The notes beneath the pieces are model-generated. The model was not told the origin of the DNA. It worked only from the letters and a program-made list of their open reading frames with translations, and ran no database searches. Made by a program: the position numbers and the translations under genes. DNA of 64,000 nt, taken from assembly GCF_900106535.1 (NCBI RefSeq), contig NZ_FNOH01000023.1, forward strand, positions 1-64,000, given 5' to 3'. Source of the DNA: Myxococcus xanthus (GTDB taxonomy: Bacteria > Myxococcota > Myxococcia > Myxococcales > Myxococcaceae). Shown piece by piece: positions 7,739 to 18,800 of the stretch; the first letter of the stretch is position 1; every line of letters begins with the position of its first letter.

Positions 7739-9763
7739 TCAGAAGGTGAACGGGAAGTCGATGGGCTCGCCCTGCCGCTTGTGACGCGGGAAGGACCAGC
7801 TCTTGATGAGCCCGGAAATGCAGCTCGCCATGTAGGTGGTGCGGAACTCATCCGTGCGGCACGACACCGCGCTCGTCTTGCCACTCGTCTGGATGGTCCA
7901 GCGCATCACCAGCTTGCCGCTCAACGACGGATCCTTCTTCTTCTGCTCGTTGACGCACTTGATGATGGCCGGCTTGTTGGCCAGCACCACCGCCATGATG
8001 TCCGACTGCTGCAGCCGGTCCGGAACCCCGCCCCCAGGCTCAGGAGGGACGTAGGCCGTCGGACGCGCCGACGACGGCTTCGCCTCCGGCGCCGACTTCT
8101 TCGTGCCGAAGAGCTCGTCGAAGTCATCATCCGAATCGCTCGACGAGGGCCGCTCCGCACGCGCCGGCGCGGACGCGCGCGGCTCCGAGTCCTCCCGGCG
8201 CGACGACGACGAGGTGCGTCGATTGGTGGGCCGCTCGGCCTTCGCCACCGCCGTCTCCGCGGGCTTCGGCGTTTCAACCGGAGGCGGCGTCGGCGTGGCC
8301 ACGGGCGCCGCCGCGACGGCCGTGGGCGGCGTCTCCGGCGGAGGCGTGTTCACCGGCGCCGCAGCGACCTCCGTGGGCGGGGGCGGAGGCGCCGTCGCGG
8401 AATTCACGGGTGGCTGAGCGGCCGCCACGGGAGCCGTGTTCGCCTGAGGAGGCGGAGGGCTGCTGGGTGTCGGCGACGGCGTGGCCACGGGCGTCGCCGC
8501 GACGACCGGGGGATTCGCCTGTGCCGCGTCCGCGCCAGACCCGCCCTTCAGGAAGAGCGCCGCGGCGCCACCTCCGACCAGGAGCAGCCCCGCGGCAATG
8601 CCAACGAAGAGCCCCGTCTTGCCCTTGCCCCCACCCTGCGGCGGATAGGGAGCCGGGTAGCTCGGCTGCGGCGGGTACGGCGCGGGCATGGGCTGCGCAT
8701 ACTGCGGCCCCGGCTGATGCCCATACGGCATGGGCGCCGGCTGCGGATACTGCTGCATGGGCTGCTGCCCATACGGCATGGGCGAGGCCATGGGTTGCGC
8801 CATCGGCACTTCCGCGCCCCGCAGAGACGGCGAGGACACCGGCTCCGGCGGCGGCATGGGCACGTCCAGCAGTCGCGACTGCGACACTGGCTCCCGGCCC
8901 AGCGCGGGCGCGGGCGTCGGAGGCGGCTTCGACAGCGCGTCGTTCTCTTCCTTCACCAGCGAGGCCAGCACGCTGGCCGCGGACGGCTTCCAGCCCACGG
9001 CCTCCTCGGAAGCGCCCGCGGGCCCGGAATCACCACGCGCCCCCTTGCCCGCGCTGAAGGCGGACTGCACGGGGCCCGAGGACACCGCGGGCGTCGAGCC
9101 GGACACAGGCTCTGGCGCGACGATGACGGGCTTGGAGGGCCGCGGCGCCAACACCGACGCCAGCTCCGCCGTCTCCGACAACGGAATCCAATCACTGAAG
9201 CCCGAGCGCCAGCAGAGGCTGTCCGGGCCCACCTCGCCGCGGTCCCACAGGTCCTTGACCTTCTCGACGTTGAAGGGGCCGACCTGCTTCTCGTCGATGG
9301 CCACGTACCACTCGTGCGCCGCCGCGTTGGCCTTGGCTTCTTCCTTGTCCGGCTCGGCCTCCGCTTCGGCCAGCTTGCGCACGTTCTCCGCGGACGCTTC
9401 GCGCGCGGCGGCTTCGTTCGCGGCCTCGGTGGGAATCTTCTGCGTGCCGGAACTCAGCACCTGGTCGAAGACGGCGCCAATCTCGTCCTCTTCCACGTCG
9501 GTGAAGAGACCGCCTTCGGGCGGCGTGCCCAGCGTCGCCGGCATCGTGGCGGCGGACGCGTCACTCCCCTTGCCCACGTCAGTCGAGGCGGAAGCCTCGG
9601 AGGTCGAAGACTCAGACGCGGAGTCCTTCGCGGCCGTCGCGCCAGCGGGACGCACGGTGATGGTGTGGCCGCACTTCTTGCAACGAACCTTGACCCCTTT
9701 GGGGCCAATCTTGTCGTCGCTGATCATGTACTGCGCGCGGCAGCTGTCGCAGACGAAACGCAT
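7739..9763 (-). CDS. gltJ: Gliding motility protein GltJ (AgmX)
   Basis: GltJ is an inner-membrane TonB-like component of the Glt gliding complex. Of its 674 residues, the first 40 form a zinc ribbon with CDSC (5-8) and CKKC (28-31), of the MJ0042 type found at protein N-termini. A GYF-type domain spans about 150-200 (EWYVAIDEKQVGPF, then SDWIPLSE). A Pro/Tyr/Gln-rich linker covers about 325-375, one transmembrane helix about 381-404 (GLFVGIAAGLLLVGGGAAALF), a Pro/Ala/Thr periplasmic linker about 410-560, and an AgmX/PglI C-terminal domain resembling TonB about 585-674. In M. xanthus the zinc ribbon is reported to take part in MglA-dependent adhesion-complex control (recalled). ATG 9763 starts the zinc ribbon; the 24 extra codons upstream are not protein-like. 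It is the last gene of the operon, 133 bases after gltI. Confidence 0.92.
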   Translation of the reverse strand: MRFVCDSCRAQYMISDDKIGPKGVKVRCKKCGHTITVRPAGATAAKDSASESSTSEASASTDVGKGSDASAATMPATLGTPPEGGLFTDVEEDEIGAVFDQVLSSGTQKIPTEAANEAAAREASAENVRKLAEAEAEPDKEEAKANAAAHEWYVAIDEKQVGPFNVEKVKDLWDRGEVGPDSLCWRSGFSDWIPLSETAELASVLAPRPSKPVIVAPEPVSGSTPAVSSGPVQSAFSAGKGARGDSGPAGASEEAVGWKPSAASVLASLVKEENDALSKPPPTPAPALGREPVSQSRLLDVPMPPPEPVSSPSLRGAEVPMAQPMASPMPYGQQPMQQYPQPAPMPYGHQPGPQYAQPMPAPYPPQPSYPAPYPPQGGGKGKTGLFVGIAAGLLLVGGGAAALFLKGGSGADAAQANPPVVAATPVATPSPTPSSPPPPQANTAPVAAAQPPVNSATAPPPPPTEVAAAPVNTPPPETPPTAVAAAPVATPTPPPVETPKPAETAVAKAERPTNRRTSSSSRREDSEPRASAPARAERPSSSDSDDDFDELFGTKKSAPEAKPSSARPTAYVPPEPGGGVPDRLQQSDIMAVVLANKPAIIKCVNEQKKKDPSLSGKLVMRWTIQTSGKTSAVSCRTDEFRTTYMASCISGLIKSWSFPRHKRQGEPIDFPFTF

Positions 9764-9896
9764 CGTTCCCGTAAGCCTCGGAAATGACGGGAGAAATCCC
9801 GCCTGAATCGTAGAAGTGGCAGACGGAGGGGTCAAGGTTCGGAGCCAAGTCCGCCCGCCTGCCTTTTAACGTACGACCCCACGTCGGGGTCTGTCC

Positions 9897-12800
9897 CTAC
9901 CTGCGCACCTGTACCTCCACGTGCGTACCCACGGCGACGCGCAGCTCGTGCAGGTCCTCGGAGGTGGCGAACACCAACAGTTCTCGCAGCTTGTTACGCA
10001 CCGGGACGCGGAAGGCGGAGCCCGTCTCGCCCTGCACCATGCGGCGCACCGGCTCCATCTCTCCCGCAGCGAGCAGACCCGCCCGCGCCGCGGTGAGCTC
10101 CGCGCCCTCCAGGTACTGCCGCACTGCCTGCGGCGTCGCGGTGGGCAACCAGGCACGCGCCGCCTTCGCCAGCACCGCGCGGTCCGGCTCGTTGAGGCTC
10201 CGCTCCAGCAGCCGACGCTCCGGCTCCACCAGGTGCTGCGCTTCCGCGATGCGCACGTTGCCCACAACGAGGCTCAGCGCCGCCTGGAGGATGGCCTCCA
10301 GCCGCTCGGGGGCCACGCGCTGGCTGAAGGCCAGCTCGGAGCGCGCCAGCGCCAGGGTGCGGCCCAGGAGGTAATAGACCTCCTTCTGGCCCTGCTCCGC
10401 GAAGTACTTGCCGCCCACGCGCAGCGAGGCCGGGTGCGTCTGGAGCAACTCCACGTTGATGAGCGGCTCGGGCGCCGGCTCGTTGGAGCGCTTCGCCATC
10501 CGCTCGCGCGTCGCCACGAGGAAGGGCGAATACAGCTCCACCGCCTCCATGCCCAGCACGCGCGCCACGTACCGATAGTGGTGGACGTGGTACTCGGGCG
10601 CACTGGCCACGTCGATGCGGTGGCGCTTGGGCACCAGTTGGTACTGCTGGGACGGCACCGCGTACAGGTGCCCCACCTTCGCGAAGAGGAGGCCCAGCAG
10701 CTCCGCTAGCGGGCCGCGCGCCTTCGGATGGAACAGGTGGTTGTGCCACAGCTGGTCGTTCAGCGGACGCGGCTCCACCTTCTCCTTGTTCTTCGCGTAG
10801 GGCCCCAACTTGGTGAGGATCTCCTGCTCGTCCTCCCCTGCCTCGCCCAGCAGACCGGACACCGCCTGCGCGGCGAGCCAGGCGCCATCGTAGTTCTTGC
10901 GCAGCGCGGACAAACGCACCAGCGCGCCCACCACCTTGCGCGGGTCCGTCGTGTTCGGCAGCGCGCGGCGGAGCGCGGCGATGGCCTCGTCCTCCCGGCC
11001 CGGCATCTGTCCGGCGAGGTCCGCGAAGGCCTCCTGCACCGCCGCGTCTTCGGGCAGGCCCTTGGCGGCCACGCCGTACGCGGCCACCGCGCCTTCCGGG
11101 TGCTTCAGCACCTGGAGGTACAGGTCGCCGAGCGCGCGCCACAGCGCCATGCGCGCCACGTGCGTCTCCGGCGTCTTGGGCAGCCGGCCCAGCATCTTCG
11201 TGTAGTTCTCCTCCAGTTGCTTCCACTGGCGCGCCGCGCCGAGCATCGCCTCCAGCGCGCTGAAGGCCTCCACGAAGCGCGGGTCCAGGTCCAGGGCGGC
11301 GTTGAAGGCCTCGGTGGCGCCCTCCACGTCCTTCAGGTCATCGCGGCGCAGCTCGCCCAGCGCGAACCAGACGCGCTTGGCCTTGTGCGGCTCCAGGCCC
11401 AGCGCGGGGAGCGCCAACATGCGCGCCAGCACGTCCGCCGCCTTCTGGCCCTGACGCGTCTCGCGCAGCAGGACGTAGAGCTGGTCCATCACCTCCGGCG
11501 CGTCCGGCTGGGACTTGAGCGCGTTGGTGAAGGCGTCAATGGCCATGTACGGGTCGTGCAGCTCGTCACGCGCGATGCGGCCCAGCTCCAGGCACACCTT
11601 CGCGCGGGCCTCGCCCTCCAGCACACCCACCAACTGCTGCCGCAGCTCGGCGGACTTCTCGTACTGGCCCTGCTTCTCCAGGAGCGCCACCAACGCGCGC
11701 AGCGTCGGCTCGTGGCCCGGATCGATGGCCAGCGCCTTCTCGAAGTGGTTCTGCGCGCGGTCCGTCTGGTTCAGCGCGGCGTGGATGTCGCCGAGCTGCC
11801 AGTACACCTCCACCACCTCCAGGTCCGTCAGCTCCTCGCGGTGGTGGATGAGGATGGTCTGGAAGACCTTGAGCGCGCCTTCGTAGCGGCGCGTCTGCAC
11901 CAGCAGGTTGCCGTAGCCCTCCAGCGCGGGCAGGTACGTCGCGTCCAGCTCGTAGGCCTTCTCGTAGCAGCCCAGCGCCTTGTCACGCTTGCCCAGCTTC
12001 TCCGCCACGTAGCCCAGGCGGTAGAGCTGACGGCAGAGGTCCGCGGCGGAGACGGAGTCCTTGTCCGCCACCGCCATCTCCGCCATCTTCCGCGTGACGA
12101 TGTCCAGCATCCGCTCGCCGGAGGCCCAGTCCTCATGCGCGATGTACACGTCCGACAGCGGGCGCGCGGCCTCCAGGCTGTCCGGGATGTGCTTCAGCGC
12201 TTCCTGCCAGTAGCCGGTGGCGGTGTCCCGGTCCTCGCGCGTCTCCGCGTGGTAGCGCGCGACGTCCAGCAACGCGCGGCCCTTGGCGGCCGGGTCCTCG
12301 GTCTGCTCCGCCTCCTGACGCAGGGTCTGCTCGTAGCCGCTCCAGTCCTTCTCCTGCTCCTGGATGCCCTTGAGGGCGCGGATGCTGGGCAGGTGGCCGG
12401 GGTCCACCGCGAGCGCCTGCTGATAGGCGGTCCGGGCGCTGCCCGTGTCCATCAGCATGTCCTCGTTGATCTTGCCCAGGCGGTAGTACAGCTCCACCGC
12501 GTCCTTTGACTGCCCGGCGAGCTCCGCCTCCTTCGACAGCATCTCCAGCGCGAAGGGCCAGTTGCCGCTGCGCTCGTACATCGTGCCCAGCGCGTGCAAC
12601 GCCGGACGGCACTCAGCGTCCACCGCGAGCGCCGCGTGGTAGTTGTTCACCGCGCGGTCCAGCGCCTTGAGCTGCTGGTACTGGACGTTGCCGATGTCCA
12701 CGTAGAGCTCGGCCTGCTCCTGCGGGCTGACGGCCAGCGCGAGCTGCCGCTCGTACGCCGCGATGAGGTCCTCCCACCGCGCCTGCGCCCGGCGCAGCCG

Positions 12801-15800
12801 GATGAGCGTCTTGATGGCCTGGACGTTCTGCGGATCGATGGCGAGCACGCTCTCCACGCAGACGTCCGCGTTCGCCGGGTTCTGGTACTTGTCCTCCCAG
12901 ATGGTCGCGCTGCGGAAGAGGACGCGAATCTTCTCGCGCCAGTCCTCGCTCAGCTCCAACATCCGCTCGTAGATGGCGAGCAGGTCCGCCGGGTGGTCCA
13001 ACCGCGTGTGGAGCCGCTCCAGCGAGTCCAGCGCCTCGCGGTTGACGGGGTCCAGCTCCAGCGCCTGCCGGTACGCGGCCACCGCCGACTCGTCGTCGCC
13101 GATGTCACGCTCGTAGACGCCCGCCACCTCCACCTGGATGCGCGCGCGCTCCTCGATGCTGTCCGCCAGGTCCCTGGCCCGAAGCAGCGTGGACGCGACG
13201 TCCGGCCACGACCGCTGACGACGGTACAGCGCGGTGAGCACGCCGAGCGTCTCCGCGTCGGGCTCGAGCTCCAACGCACGCAGCAGCGCGCTGGCGGACT
13301 CGACGGGGTCCTCCAACTGCTCGTCCCAGACGCGGGCAATCTCGCGGAGGATGCCCTTGCGCTGCTCGATGGAGCCGGCGGCCTCCAGCTTCTGCTCCAG
13401 CGCCACCACGTACTCACGCTGACGGCCACGCCGCTGGAACACCGCGGCGAGCCCATCCAGCGCGGTGGCGTTGGTCGGGTCGAACTCGAGAATCTTCCGG
13501 AACGCCGCTTCCGCCGCCTGCGGGTCATCCAGGTGCGTGTCGTGGACACGCGCCAGCGTCGCGTAGAGCCGCTCGGCCAGTGCGCCACGCGGCAGCTCGT
13601 CGGCGACCTCCTCGTAGACGGCGGCCAGCTCCTCGTGGCTGCCCGTCTCGTCGGCCAGCCGCTCCACCTCCTCGCGCAGCGTGTCGTCCGACGCGTCCAA
13701 CTGGAGCGCACGGCACAGCGCCAGGAAGGCCACGTCCTTCTGTCCCAGCCGCGCTTCCTGCACCCGGGCCAGCTCGCGCAGCGCGGCCAGCTTCTCCTCG
13801 TCCGTGACGAGGTGGGGCATGTAGCGGTCCATCACCTGGGCGTACGCACGCCAGTCGTTGTGCGTCCGGTACAGGTCGCACGCGCGCTCGTAGGCGGTGC
13901 GGTTGGCGGGGTCCAGCTCGAGCACCTTCTCCAGCGCGCCCGAGGACAGCTCGGGCTTGCCGCCCTGCCCCACCCACAGGTCCGCCACCGCGAAGTAAGC
14001 AGCGACAGCCTGCTCACGCTCCTCCGTCAGGAGGTGCACCTGCACCTTCAACTCCAGCGCGCGCACCGCGTCGTTCCACGCACGCAATGAGACGAAGAGC
14101 TCGTGCACGCGGTCCAGCTCGGGAACCTGGTGCGGCTCCACTTCCAGCGCGCGCCGGGCGGCGTCCAGGGACTCCTCGCGGCGGCCCATGCCGGCCAGGA
14201 CTTCCGCCAGGCGCAGACGCAGCGCCTTCACGCCGTCACTGCTCTCCTGAAGAGGAATCAGCCGGCGCAGCACGCCCACCAACTCTTCACGCTGGCCCGT
14301 CTCGTCGTACAGCTCGCGCAGCGTGTCGAGCACGCCACGGTGACGTGCATCCCGGTCCAGCGCGGCCTTGAAGTACGGCACGGCCTGTTCCGGCTGCTTC
14401 AGCAGGCGGTACACGACGCGGCCCAGGCGCTCATTGAGCCGCACGACCTCGCGGGGGTCCAGCGTCACCGCCAGCCGGCCCTCCAGCAGCTCACGCAGGT
14501 CCTGCGGCCGGTCGGCGCGCTCGTAGAGAGACTCCAGCGCGGAGAAAGCCTGCTCGTTGCGCGCGTTCTTCGCCAGCAGCTCGCGGTACAGGTCGATGGA
14601 CCCGCCCAGGTCCGCCAGTCCTTCGGCGGAGACCTGCGCCATCTTCGCCAGCACGCGGTCGCGCTCGGCGCCAGACACCTTCTCCGCCTGGAGCTTCAGG
14701 ATGCCGTAGAGCTTCTCCGACGCGCCCGCCGACTCGTAGATGCCCTCCAACAGCCGCGCCGACGCGAGGTGCTCCGGGTCCAACGCCAGGATGCCTTCGT
14801 AGGCACCCGCCGCGCGGTCCGGGCTGTCCAGCCGCTCCTGGTAGAGCTGGCCCAGGCGGAACAAGTAGCCCACCCGGTCCGAGGGCTCCGTCACGCCAGC
14901 GACCAGTGCCTCCAAGATGCCCGCCAGCTCCGGCCAGGCCTCCAGTTGGAGGTACAGCCTGTCCAACGCCACCAGCGACGGCTCCTGCACCGTGGGGTGC
15001 AGCGTGCGCGCACGCTCGTAGTAGGAGATGGCGCGGTCCGAGTCGCGCAGCTTCGTCTCCAGCATCTGTCCCAACCGGAGGCAGACCTGCGCGGCATCCG
15101 CGGCCTCGGCCACGCGCGGCAGAGCCTCCTCGTACGCGGCCAGCAGCTCGTCATAGCTGGCGGACGCATCTGCCGCGTTCTCCAACCGAGCACGGACGGC
15201 GGCGTCGTTCGGGTCTTCCTTGAAGGCGCGGAAGAGGGCCAGGAAGGCCAGCTCCGACTCCTCCTGGGACTCCCGCAGCGTGGCCAGCTCGCCCAGGAGC
15301 GCCTTGCGCTCGAATGCGTCGCCCGACACGCCCACGCGCGTCTCGATGACCTGCGCCAGGCGCGTGATGTCGCCGCTGATGCGAAGGGCACGCAGCAACG
15401 TCTCCACCGCGAGCAGGTTCTGCGGCTCGCGGGCCACCAGCGCCTCCATGCGGCCCACCGCGCCCGCATGGTTGGCCTGCACGGACAGCACCTCGCCGTA
15501 CAGCGCCAGCGCGCCTGTGCGGTCCAGCAGCCGCGACTCGCGCACGATGGCCAGACGGAACTTCAGTTCCAGTCCCTCCTCCGCGGAAATCAGCGCGATG
15601 CGGCGAGCCAGTGCGTCCGCCAGCTCCGGCCAACGCTCCTGCTTCTGGCAGAGCGCCTCCATGCGCTCCAGCGTGGGCAGGTCGTCCGGCTTGAGTTCCA
15701 GCAGGCGCCGGAAGGTGGCCAGCGCGCCCAGCGCATCATTGAGCTGCTCCTCCTGCAGCGTGCCCATCTGGAAGAGCACCGTGGCGCGACGCGCCGGGTC

Positions 15801-18800
15801 CTCCGCCACCGCGAGCTGCCGGCGCAGCACCTCCAGCAGCTCCGTAGGCTTGCCCTGCGACGCCACCAGCCGCACCGTGCCATCCAGCGCTTCGGTGTCC
15901 GTGGGCCGCAGCTCCAGCACGCGCTTCCACGACACCAGCGCCTCGGAGGGCTCGCCCAGGTCCGTCTGGATGCGGGCCAGCGCGCGGTACAGCTCGGCGC
16001 GTGACGCATCCCCTGCCTTGCCCACCACCTCCGTCAGGATGGCGGCCAGTTCCTCGGGCGCCTCGGCCTTGTCCACCAGCGCGACGCACAGCTCCAACGA
16101 ACGCAGATCATCTGGCAGCTCGCGCAGCGCGCGCGTGGCGGCCAGGAAGCCCATCTCCGCGTTCTCCAGCGAGCCGGCGTAGATTTCCGCGATGCGGCGC
16201 AGCAGCGCTGCGCGCTCCTGCGGCACGGCCTCCGCCGAGGCACGGGACTCCAGCATCTCCACCTGCTTCAGGTGGTTGCCCACCGAGGCGAAGACGGGCT
16301 CCAGCGCGCTGGCCGCGGCGCCACGCAGCGGGCTCTCCGAGCGCGCCATCTCCTCCAGCGCGCCCACCGCACCGGCATGCCCCGCCCGGCGCTCCAGCAC
16401 GGCCTGGTACAGCTCCAGTGCGCCGCGCGGGTCGTCCAGACGCGACACCTTCAGCCGGCCCAAGCGCACTCGAAGGTCGGACGCCTCTTCCTGGGCGCCA
16501 CGCTCGTCCGCGAGCTGGATTTCCCGCTCGATGTGCTGCGCCAGCTCCGGCCAGCGCTCCATCTCCGCGAGCACCCGCCCCAGCAGCTTCAGCGCGTTGG
16601 CGTTCTCCGGCCGCAGTCCGAGGATTTCCCGGTACGACTGCGCCGCCAGCGACTTGTCCGCCAGCGTCTCCTCGGCCAGGTGCGCCAGCTCGAAGAGCAG
16701 GTTCACCTGCGAGGACGCGTTCGCCTCGGCCGCCACCTGACGGCGCATGACGAGCGCCAGCTCGCGGTGCGCGCCCGTGCGGCGGTGGACCCGGGCGATG
16801 GCGTCCAACACCGACTTGTTCTTCGGGTCCCTGCGCGACATCTCCTCCATCGCACGGACGGCCAGGTCATAACGCTTGAGGCGGTTGTCGTAGATGCCCG
16901 CCAGGCGCCGCCACAAGTCACCGGCGAGCGGATCCTGCGCGCCGAGCTCCAGCTGGTCTTCGTAGGCCGCCGCCACCTCCTCGAACGCACCGGAGTCGGC
17001 CGCGAGCCGCTCCAGTTCGTCGCGCACCGCGGCTTCCTGCGGCGCCTCGTTGAAGGCGCGCAGGCGTGCGACGAAGGCGAGCGACGTCTGCCCCAGCGCC
17101 TCGCGCAGGGTGGCGATCTCCTGGAGGTGCTCCAGCCGCCGCTCGGGCGCCACGCCCGGCAGCAGCACCTCGAGCACGTCCACCAGCTTCCGGGTGTCGT
17201 TGACGCCCCGGTAGACAGGCTCCAGCAGGCGCGCCGCTTCGGAGCGAGGCGCCTCGTGCGCCATCAGCCGCTCCAGGCCCGCCACCACCTGTCCGTCTCC
17301 AGGCGCCAGCTCCAGCAGACGCCGGTACACCGGCAGCGACTCCGCCGGCCCCACCTCCTTCTCCAGGAGCTGGGCGCGCTTCAGCAGCCAGTTGCGCCGT
17401 GCGCCTTCATCCGCGGCGCCATCCGCGAGCTGGTCCAGCACGTCCGCCTGCTCCACGAAGCGCCGGGACTTCGCGTAGAGCTTTTCCAGCGCGAGCAGGC
17501 CCTCGGGCACCTTCCGGAGCGCCAGCGCGGAGCGATACGTCTCGATGGCCTTCGCGTCTTCACCCGCGTTCGCGTACGCCTCGCCCGCCTTGAGGAGCAG
17601 CCCCACGCGCTCCTCCGGGTCGGTGGCGAGCTGCGCCTGACGCGTGTAGACCTCCGACAGGCTCTTGGCGTTCTCCCCCTTCTCGTACAGACGGGAGAGG
17701 GCCTCCAGCGCCTGCCGGTCCTGAGGCGCGTCCGCCAGCAGGCTCTTCCACAGCCGCGCAGCCTCTTCGGGCTGGTCCAACGACTCGCGCAGCTCCGCCG
17801 AGCGCCGCAGCAGCTCCAGCGCCGCGGGGTCCCCCGCGTTCAGCTCCGTCGCCGCCGTCTCGTAGATTTCGGCCAGCACCTCGTGAGAGCCCGTCTCGCG
17901 CGCCAGCCGCTCCAGGTCCGGCTGCACGCCTTCCCGGTCCAGCCCCTGCGCGAAGGACTTCACCGCGGACATGAACGCCAGCGAGGGCTGGAGCATGTCG
18001 CGCTCGTAGATGCGGCGAACCTCTCCCGAGAGGAGGATCTTCTCCACGGTGAGCGCGGAAGTCATCCGCGCTTCACGCAGCGCCACACGGCGGGCGTGGT
18101 CGCCCACCTGCACCAGCACCGGGTCGAGCACATCCAGCGCCGCGCCGCTCGCGGGCACTGCTGCCTTCACCCAGGCCTCGAGCGCCGCGCGCGCACCTGG
18201 ATGGCCCGAATCCTCGGCCAGGATCTTCCGGTAGAGGCCCAGCGCCGCGTTCGGGTCATCCAGGACCGTGCGCTGGAGTTCCGCCAGACGGAAGGAGACT
18301 TCACGCCCCTGCGGGCTCTGCCCTTCCTGGTTGCGGCGCAGCGCCAGCGCCCAGGCCAGGTCGGCGTGACGGCCACTCTCGGTGTAGAGCCGGTCCAGGG
18401 TCGCCGCGGCTTCACGGCTCGCCGGGTCGCGCTCCGCGATGACGCGCCAGGCGTCCGCGGCGCTCTCCTTGTCCATCAATTTCGTCTCGTGCAGCAGCGC
18501 CGCCTCGCGCAAGAATGCCAGCTGCTCGGCGGGCTCCGGCGATGCCGCGGCCAGCTTCTCCAGCACCTCGGCGAGCGCCGCCCATTCCTCCCCCGCGCGA
18601 TGCAAGCGCTGAAGGGCGCGCAGGCAGTCCAGGTTGCCCGGCTCGATGGCCAGCAGGTCGCGCAGCGCCTTCACCGCGCCGGCCTTGTCGTCCAGCTTCT
18701 TCTCCTGCACCTCGGCCAGCTCGCGCAGCAGCGCCAGTCGCGCGGAGCCGACGTCCCCTTCCTCCGCCAGCTCCGCGATGATTTCCGCGTAGCTGTCCAG

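Noticed and set aside
9875-9891. Hairpin GACCCC-ACGTC-GGGGTC between gltI and gltJ as a terminator
   Set aside because: The stem is only 6 bp and no U-tract follows directly on the minus strand. gltJ lies in the same operon, so at most it is an attenuating or processing structure.
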